A stretch of 58,328 bases of DNA from JANRLL01 sp033762715 (GTDB lineage Bacteria > Pseudomonadota > Alphaproteobacteria > Rickettsiales > SXRF01), in contig JANRLL010000013.1 in the NCBI GenBank assembly GCA_033762715.1, positions 1 through 58,328 of the forward strand, given 5' to 3'. This document shows, in pieces, positions 1 through 8,517 of this stretch. Position 1 is the stretch's first letter; each line of letters starts with the position of its first letter. The position numbers and the translations under genes were made by a program. Below the pieces are notes generated by a model. That model did no database searches and was not told the DNA's origin. It worked only from the letters and a program-made list of their open reading frames with translations.

Positions 1-2
1 TT

Positions 3-38
3 CCCGAAGAGCCGGAAACCGACGAGGACGCACCATAA
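3..38 (+). CDS. C-terminal tail of an unidentified upstream gene (5' truncated)
   Basis: Frame 3 reads an acidic tail PEEPETDEDAP and then TAA. Only 11 codons lie in the window, so neither the family nor the frame can be proven. An acidic, proline-containing end just before a tRNA gene is compatible with a real C-terminus. The other two forward frames lack this biased composition. Confidence 0.3.
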   Translation, partial: PEEPETDEDAP

Positions 39-97
39 ATTATTGTTGCCATGCGGGGACACCGCCTTTACATAAGGCTGCCTGCCTGCGCCGATGT

Positions 98-173
98 GCC
101 CAGATAGCTCAGTTGGTAGAGCAAGGGACTGAAAATCCCTGTGTCGCTGGTTCGATTCCGGCTCTGGGCACCA
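98..173 (+). tRNA. tRNA-Phe (anticodon GAA)
   Basis: A complete 76-nt cloverleaf. The acceptor arm GCCCAGA pairs with TCTGGGC, followed by discriminator A and an encoded CCA. The D-arm contains AGCTCAGTTGGTAGAGC. The anticodon stem GGGA/TCCC encloses CTGAAAA with anticodon GAA, which reads Phe codons UUC/UUU. The T-arm has the usual GGTTCGATTCC core. The tRNA lies between the end of an unknown gene and recJ. Confidence 0.97.
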
Positions 174-200
174 TTTATTCACAGGATTTTTTTGATTAGT

Positions 201-217
201 CGCGTGCGTTGCACGCG
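201..217. other. Perfect short stem-loop between tRNA-Phe and its partial repeat
   Basis: CGCGTGC, loop GTT, GCACGCG: a 7-bp GC-rich perfect inverted repeat. A T-run (187-193) lies before it, not after it, and on the other strand it is followed by an A-run, so it is not a standard intrinsic terminator in either direction. It could be a processing or protein-binding structure. The hairpin is visible; its function is unknown. Confidence 0.4.
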
Positions 218-223
218 GGCCCC

Positions 224-275
224 GTGTCGCTGGTTCGATTTGGCTTCCCCGCCCCTTCGGTGTCGGCTCTGGGCA
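224..275 (+). repeat. Broken duplicate of the tRNA-Phe 3' half
   Basis: The 17 bases at 224-240 are identical to tRNA-Phe positions 141-157 (variable region and T-arm). The 12 bases at 264-275 are identical to tRNA positions 159-170 (T-arm end, acceptor and discriminator). The two matches are split by about 23 foreign bases, and the CCA is changed to ACA. The copy cannot fold into a tRNA. A tRNA 3' end repeated nearby is the classical trace of site-specific integration or of slipped duplication, but no integrase is present. Confidence 0.7.
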
Positions 276-403
276 ACACTTTCGTCTTCATCCGTGTTAG
301 ATGTAATTTGTGTGCACCACAGCTAGCGGAACCCCCATTGTATCATAATGATTTTTAAGCAATAAGCAGCACCTGTTAACCAATTATTAATTTATGGTTG
401 GCT

Positions 404-436
404 TTTACTGCTAGGTCGGCTAATTCTATACCTAGC
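404..436 (+). promoter_or_regulatory. Candidate promoter of recJ with an overlapping inverted repeat
   Basis: TTTACT (404-409), a 17-base spacer and TATACC (427-432) match four of six bases each of the -35 and -10 consensus. The inverted repeat GCTAGGT (410-416) / ACCTAGC (430-436) has its left arm at the start of the spacer and its right arm across the -10 box, as an operator would. recJ begins at 467. No regulator can be named from the site. The rest of 276-403 shows nothing recognisable. Confidence 0.38.
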
Positions 437-466
437 TACTGAACATACCGTCAACGCTGGAAGATT

Positions 467-2476
467 ATGTCAGAGACGAAAGCGTCCAAATTTCGCCCTA
501 CCCCCAACGCTGATGTGTCGGCTACCAAATATTATTGGAATGTGCGCAGCACACCTCAAAAAGACACCCCCGACGAAACCATCCCCACCCCTGCATCCGA
601 TTTACACCCGTCTGCGGTTCGTATTTTAGAGCGCCGCGGCATACCCGTAGAAAAACAAGCTGAGTTCTTAGCGCCCACGCGTGAAAATAGCATGCTGCCT
701 CCAACGGGGCTTCGCCGTATGAATAAGGCGGTTAAATTTATCCACGCAGCCATGCAGCGCGGCGAAAAGATTGCCGTGCTCGGTGATTATGACGTGGATG
801 GTTGTTCAGGCACCGCCTTGCTGGAACGTTTTTTCCGCGAAGTCGGTTACCCAGCCGATCAATTCATTACCTATATTCCGCATCGCGTCAATGAAGGTTA
901 CGGCCCTAACGTAAATGCTGTACGCAAATTGGCTGCCGAAGGTGTGAAGATGCTGATTACGGTTGATTGCGGCACCACCTCCTATGAGTCACTGCAGCTG
1001 GCCAAAGAGTTGGGTATGAAAGTAATCGTAACCGATCACCACAAACCTGATCAAGGCACCAAATATCCAGACGGCGCTGAGATCGTAAACCCTAACCGCA
1101 AAGACAATAAAACACCGGTAGAAACCGCGCGCAAATATCAGGTGCTGACCGGTGCGGGTGTTGCGTATCTGCTGAGCGAAGCGCTTTATGATCGGCTGGA
1201 GAAGCCAGAAAAAAACGATAAAGCTTGGTTTGAAACCCATCCTAAACCTGACCGCAAAACCTTATTTGATAAACTAGTCGTGCTGGCTGCACTTGGCACG
1301 CATTGCGACGTTGCACCGATCACCGGCATGAATCGTTGGCTAGTGGCAGAGTCGCTCAATCAGATCAATGATTGGCAACAACAAACCCAAGCCGGTACCA
1401 TGACCACCTGGCCGTTGCCTGGGTTGCAGCAATTGGTCGAGGTATCGGGACTGCGCAATAAAAAGATCACGTCCGATCATTTTGGTTTTCAAATTGGCCC
1501 GCGCCTCAATGCTGCAGGTCGCTTGGATCATGGCAAATATGCCAAGAATCTACTGGCAACCGATGATGTGGAGCAAGCTAAAACACTTGCTGTGAAATGC
1601 CAGAAACTTAATGATCTGCGCAAATCCACCCAAGATAAAATCTTTGATGAAGCGCGCAGGCAGGCCGAAGCGCAAGTCGCGCAAGGTAAATCGATTATTG
1701 TCGTGTCGCAAAAAGGTTGGGATGAAGGCGTCATTGGTATTGTCGCTGGAAAACTCAAAGAGATTTTTGATCTGCCTGCCTGCGTGATTGCTATCGATGA
1801 AGCGGGCAATGCCAAAGGTTCAGCTCGTTCGATCGAAGGCGTTGATCTGGGTGATGCGGTTATCAGTGCGCTGCATAGCGAGCCACCACTACTCAGCAAA
1901 GGCGGCGGACATATGATGGCAGCAGGCTTCAGCCTACCTGCAGATAGATTGCCTGCACTTCACGAGTTTCTCAACAATCAGTTGGCAGCCAGCGTTGAGA
2001 AGGCTACTGCCACCAAACAGATGGCAATGGATGATGTCATAACGGTGGGTGACATTACACCCGAGTTAGCACACTCCTATCAAAAGCTCGGACCGTTTGG
2101 ACGCCATAATGAGCCGCCACGCGTGGTGATTCGCGATGCGTCTATCGTCGAAGGCCGTGTGGTAGGCAGAAAGAGCGATACACTCCAGCTGCATGTTCGC
2201 GACAAAGAACATAATGAACAACGCGCACAAGCAGTGCTGTTCCAAAAAGCCAGCCACCCGCTGGGCATACGGCTGCGTAGCGCACAATCCACCGATACCG
2301 TTCAGCTAGCAGGTAGTGTCACCGCCGGTGAATTCCAAGGCCGGCCGCAAATTCAAGTGGAGATCAAAGATGCCTATATTGGCGAGCTGAACAAAATATT
2401 GCCCGATCCCGCAACCGTTACTTATAAAAACCGCGTCACCGCTCCAAGAACCGAAGCAAAAAGGATATTAGGATGA
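467..2476 (+). CDS. recJ: Single-stranded-DNA-specific 5'-3' exonuclease RecJ
   Basis: 669 residues, within the usual size range for RecJ. The DHH phosphoesterase core is visible: GDYDVDG near residue 106, then TVDCGT and VTDHHKP near residue 188, which bind the two catalytic Mn/Mg ions. The C-terminal half carries the DHHA1 segment (SKGGGHMMAAGF) followed by the OB-fold region. RecJ degrades ssDNA 5'-3' in RecF-type recombination, mismatch repair and base excision repair. The N-terminus has about 25 extra polar residues. GGAAG lies 3 nt before the ATG. The stop overlaps the start of the next gene in ATGA, so the two proteins are probably made together. Confidence 0.95.
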   Translation: MSETKASKFRPTPNADVSATKYYWNVRSTPQKDTPDETIPTPASDLHPSAVRILERRGIPVEKQAEFLAPTRENSMLPPTGLRRMNKAVKFIHAAMQRGEKIAVLGDYDVDGCSGTALLERFFREVGYPADQFITYIPHRVNEGYGPNVNAVRKLAAEGVKMLITVDCGTTSYESLQLAKELGMKVIVTDHHKPDQGTKYPDGAEIVNPNRKDNKTPVETARKYQVLTGAGVAYLLSEALYDRLEKPEKNDKAWFETHPKPDRKTLFDKLVVLAALGTHCDVAPITGMNRWLVAESLNQINDWQQQTQAGTMTTWPLPGLQQLVEVSGLRNKKITSDHFGFQIGPRLNAAGRLDHGKYAKNLLATDDVEQAKTLAVKCQKLNDLRKSTQDKIFDEARRQAEAQVAQGKSIIVVSQKGWDEGVIGIVAGKLKEIFDLPACVIAIDEAGNAKGSARSIEGVDLGDAVISALHSEPPLLSKGGGHMMAAGFSLPADRLPALHEFLNNQLAASVEKATATKQMAMDDVITVGDITPELAHSYQKLGPFGRHNEPPRVVIRDASIVEGRVVGRKSDTLQLHVRDKEHNEQRAQAVLFQKASHPLGIRLRSAQSTDTVQLAGSVTAGEFQGRPQIQVEIKDAYIGELNKILPDPATVTYKNRVTAPRTEAKRILG

Positions 2477-5400
2477 GCATCGAACTTCGCAGTACCAAAC
2501 CGGTTGAGACTTTTACTGCGCTCGAGAATATACGTATGCTAAGCCAGACCGGCTTTAAGCGCTTCGATATTGTCGACACCAAAGACGGACGCCGCATTAA
2601 AATGCGCAAAGGTGGCGTTATTAAGCGCCCGCTGCCCGATGTGCTGCATGATGTGAAAGCCATGTATAATGAAGGCCGGAGAGCTAAAGTTGTTCTCACC
2701 AATGGCACTGAGAAAAGCTACGATGAATGGCTAAAACAGGTAGCTGCCTCCGAGCATGGCATCCAAGCACTGCAAGATCTGCGCAGCCAAGTCATGACAC
2801 AGCCACTATCAAATTATCTTATTTATTCCGGCGATCCTCGCTATCCTGAATTGCTGGCTGAAATCGATACTCAGGAAGCCGCCCTTAAAGCCATGAATGA
2901 AGAAGCTCTCAAAGGTCCTGCCATGGAAGCGCAAATGGTGCGTGACAACTTCCTGGGCAATCCCAAAAAGGCGGTGAACGTTACCGATATTACCGCGCTC
3001 ACCGAGCTGTCGCAGGAAGACTTGAAGCGTATTTATGATGCGAATATGGGGCCGTTCGATTTGGAAACCACCGGCTTGAATGCCGAGAAGAACGCGATCA
3101 GCGAAGTGTCGGCACTGCGCGTTATCAAGGGTGCCGACGGCGACTATCACGTTTTACATTTTCATGCCTTTTGTTCGCCTGAGCGCCCCGAATACGAAGA
3201 GTATTTGCAGGCAAAAAAAAGCGGTAACCCCATCCCCTATGACCGCAAAAAATATGAGTATGAAGTAAGCTTGGATGCGTTGGGCGTAACCGATACCAAA
3301 TTTGTGCGCCCCGATCCGAATGGCCCCATCACCAAAATGGTTGTAAGCGGCGATACCGTGCCCTGCCAGCCGTTTTATAAAGTGCGCGAACAATATGAAG
3401 CCTTCCGCCAAGGCATCGACCAAACCGCTTATAACGCACCGTATGATAATCCGTTCCAACGCAAAAAAATGGAACATATCGATGCCTACCATGAGAAAGC
3501 CGGTAAAAGCGAACCAGAAGCACCTGCGCATGATGCAGCAGCAAGTGCTACCAACCCTGCCCATTATATCTGCCAAATGCTGCTGACCATGCGCCAGATT
3601 GGCCAGTGGCCCGCCAACAATTTGGATAATGCATACCGCACATTAGTCGATCACGGCTTTAAAGGCCGCGGCAGCCATCTTGGCTTTGAAGATAACGTCA
3701 TGCTGATTCGCATTACATCTGCTTTGCTTAAACAATATGGAAAATCCATGTCGGTTGCCGATATTTATCGTGATGTGACACATGGGGTAGATAAAGATGC
3801 GACCATCACCGCCGATGAGCAAGGCAACATCACCCTCACCTTCTCCAAAGATCCGGCGAGCATCTCCGAGAATGCCAAAAAATTCTGGGAATTTTTCCGC
3901 GATCTGAATGAAGCCAAGCTTCGCAGTCCGCGCATTCCAAAGAATATCACTTCGCTGATTGAAAATGGCGAACAACGCGCACCAAAGGATGAGAAAAATC
4001 CAGCACCCGCCGGTGAGACTGGTCAATATTCGGTAACGCTCAGCGCCGAGCGCACCAATCCGCTCATCTTCTCGCTGCTGCGCAAATTCATGATGTATGA
4101 TGACGTGCTGGATAAGCAGGTTGTCGATAAGGTAGCGTTCTTTGATTCCACCAGCCGCACCGATGTGAGCTTGCCCGCCACTGCTAGCAGCAACGGCCCG
4201 ACCGAGGAAGATGTGCCGCTGGGCAGTCTGCGCTTGAACTATCAATATCTGGCAACGCATTTGCAAGATCTGCAAACCAACGTTCAAATGATCAAGACCA
4301 TCAGCAGCATGAAAAATGTGGGGCTGGTGACACTCGCCGACGACAAGATTGAAATTCGCAGCTTCCAGCGGAACTTTGGCAAGGTGATCTTCACCGTGCC
4401 ACCAGGTACCAAACCGGCCGATCATTTAGAGAAAATCACGGAAAGCATTCGCTTCCTATCAAGCATTGGCGGTATTCCAGGCGTAGTAAGCGCAACCGAA
4501 CAATGGCAAGAAGAAGAGCCTGCTGAAGCAGCAGCGCATGACGATGACAAAAAACAAATTGCCGGTGTGATTGAAACGCGCATCTCGGCGCAAAACCCCG
4601 ATCACATTACCATGGAGCTAAGCCCTGCCCTGGCGCAATGCCTGCTGCATGCCCGCCAAAATCTCTGGCCCGATGGCATTAAAGCCACCACCAATAAGGA
4701 TAAGACCGTCACGCTTGAAGGCGATAAAGCCGATTTCCATGCCTTCCAGCACACGATTAAAGATATGAGCTGGCTGTTGCATCGCATCCGCCGCTTGCCA
4801 GGCACCCATAACTTTACCTTGCGCGAAGATGGCACGGTGATCTTGCATCAAGACTGGGGTACTGCGATTGAAGCGACACAAATTCTTGAACAAGCGCAGA
4901 TTCCCTTTACCGCCAAGAAAAAAGAAATCATGATCCATATCGATGGACTCATGCGCGAAGCGTACCGCTATTCTGGCGCTATTGAAGAAGCAACAGCTGA
5001 ACTCAAAGCCAATGAAGATAAATCGGAAAAGAACCGCCTGCCACCGCCGGCGCATTTGGCAGATCTCAAAACTGAATTATGGAATGACCGAGTTGATGCG
5101 CTGCATTTGGATGGGCGCGATCGCATATGGGCAATGGTTGCTGGCCAGTCACACGAGCTAAAGGCTGCCCCAAACGGCCATGTTGCGCTTCAATATGATG
5201 AGAAGAAACGACTCATTGGTCCTTTATCCAGCACCGCAAGCCTGGGCAGTTTACATATTGTCCCAGCGCCCAGCAGCTATGATATTACTGTGAATCCTGA
5301 TTCCAAAAGCATGAAAGCTCTGGATGATTTATGGGCAGAAATTTTACCTACCGAGCAAAGCGCAGGCAGCAGCTTCTCCGGTGGCGTGATTCACTTGCCA

Positions 5401-6987
5401 GGTGAAATCTATGCGAATTACCGCTCGACCATTAATCGCAAACGCTCGCTGGTCATTGAAGAAGTCAAAAGCAATGACCTGCATGTAAGCGGCTCGCCAG
5501 CTATGATGGATGCGTTGTGGAAAATGCTGGAAGCAGACGGAGTGGCAGCCTCCTGCACACGGCATGATAGCTATATCGTTATCGATAAAGATGAGTTCGC
5601 ATCCTATCAGCAACGCTTGGTGCCACTGGGCAATACGCTGCGTGATATTGAGCGCATACATGCCGATGCCTATTTGCCGTTGCAAGGCGCGCAGTTGGTT
5701 GATGGACAGGTTGTATTTGATCTGCAATCCATTCCTTCGATTCAAGATTTAGGGTATATCCACCAGCTCGAAAATATCTTGCCAAAATTCTCTAACTTAT
5801 CGGCCATAATTGCAAAAAGCTCGTCTGAGCTTAATGCCGATAATGATGCGCTTTACACCGCACGTCATGGCAAGCCTACTGATTTGCTTGCGCATATGGA
5901 AAGCCAATTACCCACGATAGAACATATCCAGCAAGAACTCAGCGCATTGCTGAGTGAGCGCCGCGAAGAAGCTGGCGCCACCTCAGAACAAGCGCCGCTT
6001 TATTTCTCAACCTTGCTTCAGCGCTTGCCTACCGACGAGCGTATTTTTGGTGCTGCTGCTTCCTTCTTAGAAGAACAACAAACCGCCACCCAAAACCAAA
6101 CCGAAGGGCGCCCCGACAACCGCATTGGTCGTGGACTTCGTACGGCGCAAACACTGGCAAACACACTATCTAGCAGTCATCACCATTTGCAAAAAATGAC
6201 TGAGCAATCGGCTATTTTAAGTGCCTCGATCAATCGCACCAAACAAACCATGAGTGAGCTTTATATCGCGCTGGCTGTCACAGGCGATGCGGCAGAAAAA
6301 GATGAGCTGCTTGCTAAAGCTAAAGCCCTTTATGACAGCACCAATCCTGCCATCGCAGTCAAAGGCACCGCTAAGCAAGATGAAAAATGGAACAAGCTGG
6401 TGGCGGGCATTGAAGAAGAAAAAGAGAATCCGTATCTGGTGTTCCAAAAACATAAAGCCGCCATCCGCGCAGCCTTTGAAGGCGAAAATAATATCAGCGA
6501 TGCGCTGGAAAATGTACGCCGCCATACCAATCAGTCTAAAGGCACGCTCAGTTTCTTGTCGGATATGCTTTCTGCCGCACCTGGCAAAGGCAGCTTCGTG
6601 CGCGACGATTTACCCACCATGCGCTCGGTAACGCGTGAGCGCCATATTGATGCGATGATTCGTGGCCTATGTGAAAAGAAAGTTCCCTTCACATTACGCA
6701 AGGGTCAGCTGCTCATCAATCGAGATGAGTTAGAGCGCCTGGCGCAGGGGCAAGCGCCCGCTGACGTTGCAACACCTACACCAGCGTTCCTCAGCTCCCT
6801 GATGGCCTATATGCAAAACCCGGATAACGATGTGAGTTATGATGGCAAAAGCATCACCCTAACAGTGGATGCGGGCAAAGGTACGTCAGATCGCTTATCG
6901 CTGCCGCTTGAAATTAATCAACCGATGCCGCGTGAGATTTTGCTGAAACTCGATCAGTCGCAGGAAGAACTACTAAGCCGTGCTTAG
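2473..6987 (+). CDS. Giant DEDDh 3'-5' exonuclease-domain protein coupled to recJ
   Basis: 1504 residues. A DEDDh exonuclease domain spans about residues 190-425: FDLETTGL (Asp196, Glu198), NAPYD (Asp325) and HLGFED (His402, Asp407) supply all five catalytic positions in order, spaced much as in ExoI (SbcB). The remaining ~1080 residues match nothing I recognise. By eye they contain a recurring unit of about 30-40 residues (near 606, 724, 801, 1014 and 1395): a helix, a turn such as IPFT or VPFT, then a strand ending in I-x-I-D or L-I-N-R-D. Family knowledge supports ssDNA or RNA trimming from 3' ends. The ATGA overlap with recJ suggests paired 5' and 3' resection or a shared substrate. The exonuclease assignment is firm; the biological role is inferred. 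Confidence 0.8.
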   Translation: MSIELRSTKPVETFTALENIRMLSQTGFKRFDIVDTKDGRRIKMRKGGVIKRPLPDVLHDVKAMYNEGRRAKVVLTNGTEKSYDEWLKQVAASEHGIQALQDLRSQVMTQPLSNYLIYSGDPRYPELLAEIDTQEAALKAMNEEALKGPAMEAQMVRDNFLGNPKKAVNVTDITALTELSQEDLKRIYDANMGPFDLETTGLNAEKNAISEVSALRVIKGADGDYHVLHFHAFCSPERPEYEEYLQAKKSGNPIPYDRKKYEYEVSLDALGVTDTKFVRPDPNGPITKMVVSGDTVPCQPFYKVREQYEAFRQGIDQTAYNAPYDNPFQRKKMEHIDAYHEKAGKSEPEAPAHDAAASATNPAHYICQMLLTMRQIGQWPANNLDNAYRTLVDHGFKGRGSHLGFEDNVMLIRITSALLKQYGKSMSVADIYRDVTHGVDKDATITADEQGNITLTFSKDPASISENAKKFWEFFRDLNEAKLRSPRIPKNITSLIENGEQRAPKDEKNPAPAGETGQYSVTLSAERTNPLIFSLLRKFMMYDDVLDKQVVDKVAFFDSTSRTDVSLPATASSNGPTEEDVPLGSLRLNYQYLATHLQDLQTNVQMIKTISSMKNVGLVTLADDKIEIRSFQRNFGKVIFTVPPGTKPADHLEKITESIRFLSSIGGIPGVVSATEQWQEEEPAEAAAHDDDKKQIAGVIETRISAQNPDHITMELSPALAQCLLHARQNLWPDGIKATTNKDKTVTLEGDKADFHAFQHTIKDMSWLLHRIRRLPGTHNFTLREDGTVILHQDWGTAIEATQILEQAQIPFTAKKKEIMIHIDGLMREAYRYSGAIEEATAELKANEDKSEKNRLPPPAHLADLKTELWNDRVDALHLDGRDRIWAMVAGQSHELKAAPNGHVALQYDEKKRLIGPLSSTASLGSLHIVPAPSSYDITVNPDSKSMKALDDLWAEILPTEQSAGSSFSGGVIHLPGEIYANYRSTINRKRSLVIEEVKSNDLHVSGSPAMMDALWKMLEADGVAASCTRHDSYIVIDKDEFASYQQRLVPLGNTLRDIERIHADAYLPLQGAQLVDGQVVFDLQSIPSIQDLGYIHQLENILPKFSNLSAIIAKSSSELNADNDALYTARHGKPTDLLAHMESQLPTIEHIQQELSALLSERREEAGATSEQAPLYFSTLLQRLPTDERIFGAAASFLEEQQTATQNQTEGRPDNRIGRGLRTAQTLANTLSSSHHHLQKMTEQSAILSASINRTKQTMSELYIALAVTGDAAEKDELLAKAKALYDSTNPAIAVKGTAKQDEKWNKLVAGIEEEKENPYLVFQKHKAAIRAAFEGENNISDALENVRRHTNQSKGTLSFLSDMLSAAPGKGSFVRDDLPTMRSVTRERHIDAMIRGLCEKKVPFTLRKGQLLINRDELERLAQGQAPADVATPTPAFLSSLMAYMQNPDNDVSYDGKSITLTVDAGKGTSDRLSLPLEINQPMPREILLKLDQSQEELLSRA

Positions 6988-7161
6988 TTAAATATCGTTC
7001 GAAGGGCCCATGGCTTGTACGCCGGTGGGTGCAACTTGCATGGAAGAATGATGGTTATCCCACTCTTTTGCACCCAACGATGCACAACCAGACGCAGCAA
7101 AACCCATACAGAGCACGGCTATCAAACGCGCACGAACCAGTATTTGTTTTTGAAAGTACAT
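6988..7161 (-). CDS. Small 57-residue lipoprotein
   Basis: Reads MYFQKQILVRARLIAVLCMG, then FAASGCASLG and a short polar tail ending MGPSNDI. Basic residues, a hydrophobic core and the lipobox-like ASGC place the lipidated cysteine at residue 26, so it should be an envelope lipoprotein with a mature part of about 32 residues. The ATG is preceded by TTAGGAGTG, a near-ideal ribosome site, which strongly supports a real gene despite the size. It is tail-to-tail with the giant exonuclease gene with no base between the two stops. No family is recognised; it resembles other tiny entericidin-like or anchoring lipoproteins only in layout. Confidence 0.7.
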   Translation of the reverse strand: MYFQKQILVRARLIAVLCMGFAASGCASLGAKEWDNHHSSMQVAPTGVQAMGPSNDI

Positions 7162-7324
7162 ATCAACACTCCTAATAATCTATGCGCCATTACTTACAAG
7201 TAGCGTGCCATTATTAATGGCTAGGAAAACTGCGGGTTTTATAGGGATTCCCTCCTGCCATCTGTTCAGTTGTTGATCATCGATCGAATCAGGCTGATTA
7301 AAAATTAGGCAATCCAAAAAAATG

Positions 7325-7340
7325 CTGGCATAATTATTGC
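7325..7340 (+). promoter_or_regulatory. Candidate sigma-54 (-24/-12) promoter
   Basis: CTGGCATAATTATTGC has GG and GC exactly 10 bases apart and matches the TGGC-N7-TTGC core of RpoN promoters. A start near 7352 would leave a short leader before the ATG at 7379. About one or two such matches are expected by chance in a window of this size, so position is the main support. Sigma-54 control would fit a flagellar or surface-glycan gene set. The rest of 7162-7378 holds only a small hairpin (7207-7221). Confidence 0.35.
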
Positions 7341-7378
7341 GTTAACTTCACCACGATAATGTGGTTAAATGATGGAAT

Positions 7379-8515
7379 ATGAATAACTTGATCCCTGTAT
7401 TAAAGCCCAAATTACCGACTGCTGACAAGATATTGCCGTATCTCCAGCAAATCGACCACAATCGCTGGTATGGCAATTTTGGCCCCCTGGTTTTAGCGAC
7501 GCAAGAACGGATCGCCAAGCTCTTTGGCAGCTCTGATGCCGAACAAGTGGTCATGGTAGCCAATGGCACGATTGGCTTAACGGTTGCCTTACAAGCGCTG
7601 GAGGTACAGCGCGGCGGTTATTGTGTCATGCCGTCTTGGACCTTTACCGCGACACCTGCCGCCGCCCTAGCCGCTGGGCTTACGCCTGCCTTTATTGATG
7701 TGGATATCGACACGCAATCGATCACACCGCAACGCGTGAAAGCGATTCTTAAATCCACCGACAAACTGATCAGCGCTATCATTCCAGTTTCACCGTTTGG
7801 CCATCCGATTGATGTTGCAGCCTGGGACCGCTTTACGGAAGAAACCGGCATTCCGGTTGTAATTGATGCCGCAGCTGCATTTGATTCCTTTGCCACCAGC
7901 CGCATCAAAATCGGCCATACTCCCACCATGATCAGTATGCATGCCACGAAAATTATGGGCACTGGCGAAGGTGGTTTGCTGGTGAGCACCAATAAGGATG
8001 TGAATCATCGCATCCGCAAAATTATCAACTTTGGCTTTGAGTCGAACCGTCTGTCGCACCGTATCGCCATCAACGGCAAACCCAGCGAATATAACGCGGC
8101 GATTGCCATGGCTGTTTTAGATGAATGGCCTCTTATCCGCAGCAGTTGGGCTGCTGTTCAACAGCGCTATATCGATGCCTTCACCCCGCATGGCATTGAA
8201 TGCTGGATGCATCCAGAATGGGTTACCACAACATGCAATATCATTATTCCTGATTGCGCTGTTGATATGTCGCATAAGCTACGCGATATCGGAATCGATA
8301 ATCGCCGCTGGTGGGAAACCGGCTGCCATGCGCATCCGGCTTACCGCACGTTTCCGGTATTGGAAGAGCTCGCAAATACGCAATTTCTGGGTCAGTCGAT
8401 GCTGGGAGTGCCGGCCGCTATGGACATCAGCGCCGAAACCCAAGCTGTCGTGGTTGAAAAAACCATCCAAATATTCCGCGATATGCAACAAAATGCCATG
8501 CAACTGTTGGCTTGA
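7379..8515 (+). CDS. DegT/DnrJ/EryC1/StrS-family PLP aminotransferase
   Basis: 378 residues, the usual length for sugar aminotransferases. The fold-type-I pattern is clear: NGTIGLTVALQAL (cofactor phosphate region), PSWTFTATPAAA, the VIDAAAAFD aspartate that contacts the pyridine ring, and HATKIMGTGEGG with the PLP lysine at residue 191. These enzymes transfer an amino group from Glu/Gln to keto-sugars for O-antigen, capsule or flagellin glycans. It opens the glycan region and is followed after 2 nt by the OGT-like gene. The exact sugar cannot be told from sequence. No sugar dehydratase or nucleotidyltransferase is nearby, so the keto-sugar must come from elsewhere. Confidence 0.88.
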   Translation: MNNLIPVLKPKLPTADKILPYLQQIDHNRWYGNFGPLVLATQERIAKLFGSSDAEQVVMVANGTIGLTVALQALEVQRGGYCVMPSWTFTATPAAALAAGLTPAFIDVDIDTQSITPQRVKAILKSTDKLISAIIPVSPFGHPIDVAAWDRFTEETGIPVVIDAAAAFDSFATSRIKIGHTPTMISMHATKIMGTGEGGLLVSTNKDVNHRIRKIINFGFESNRLSHRIAINGKPSEYNAAIAMAVLDEWPLIRSSWAAVQQRYIDAFTPHGIECWMHPEWVTTTCNIIIPDCAVDMSHKLRDIGIDNRRWWETGCHAHPAYRTFPVLEELANTQFLGQSMLGVPAAMDISAETQAVVVEKTIQIFRDMQQNAMQLLA

Positions 8516-8517
8516 TT

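Noticed and set aside
201..217. Rho-independent terminator after tRNA-Phe
   Set aside because: The T-run precedes the hairpin, and on the minus strand an A-run follows. Neither orientation gives stem then T-run.
224..275. Second tRNA-Phe gene
   Set aside because: Only T-arm and acceptor pieces are present, interrupted by 23 bases. No D-arm or anticodon arm can form.
3643..4425. 260-codon minus-strand frame inside the giant exonuclease gene
   Set aside because: Shadow of a well-supported gene, with no recognisable domain and no coding-type composition.
7015..7203. 62-codon plus-strand frame after the giant exonuclease gene
   Set aside because: Lies opposite the lipoprotein gene, which has a signal peptide, lipobox and strong ribosome site. 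The plus frame has none of these.
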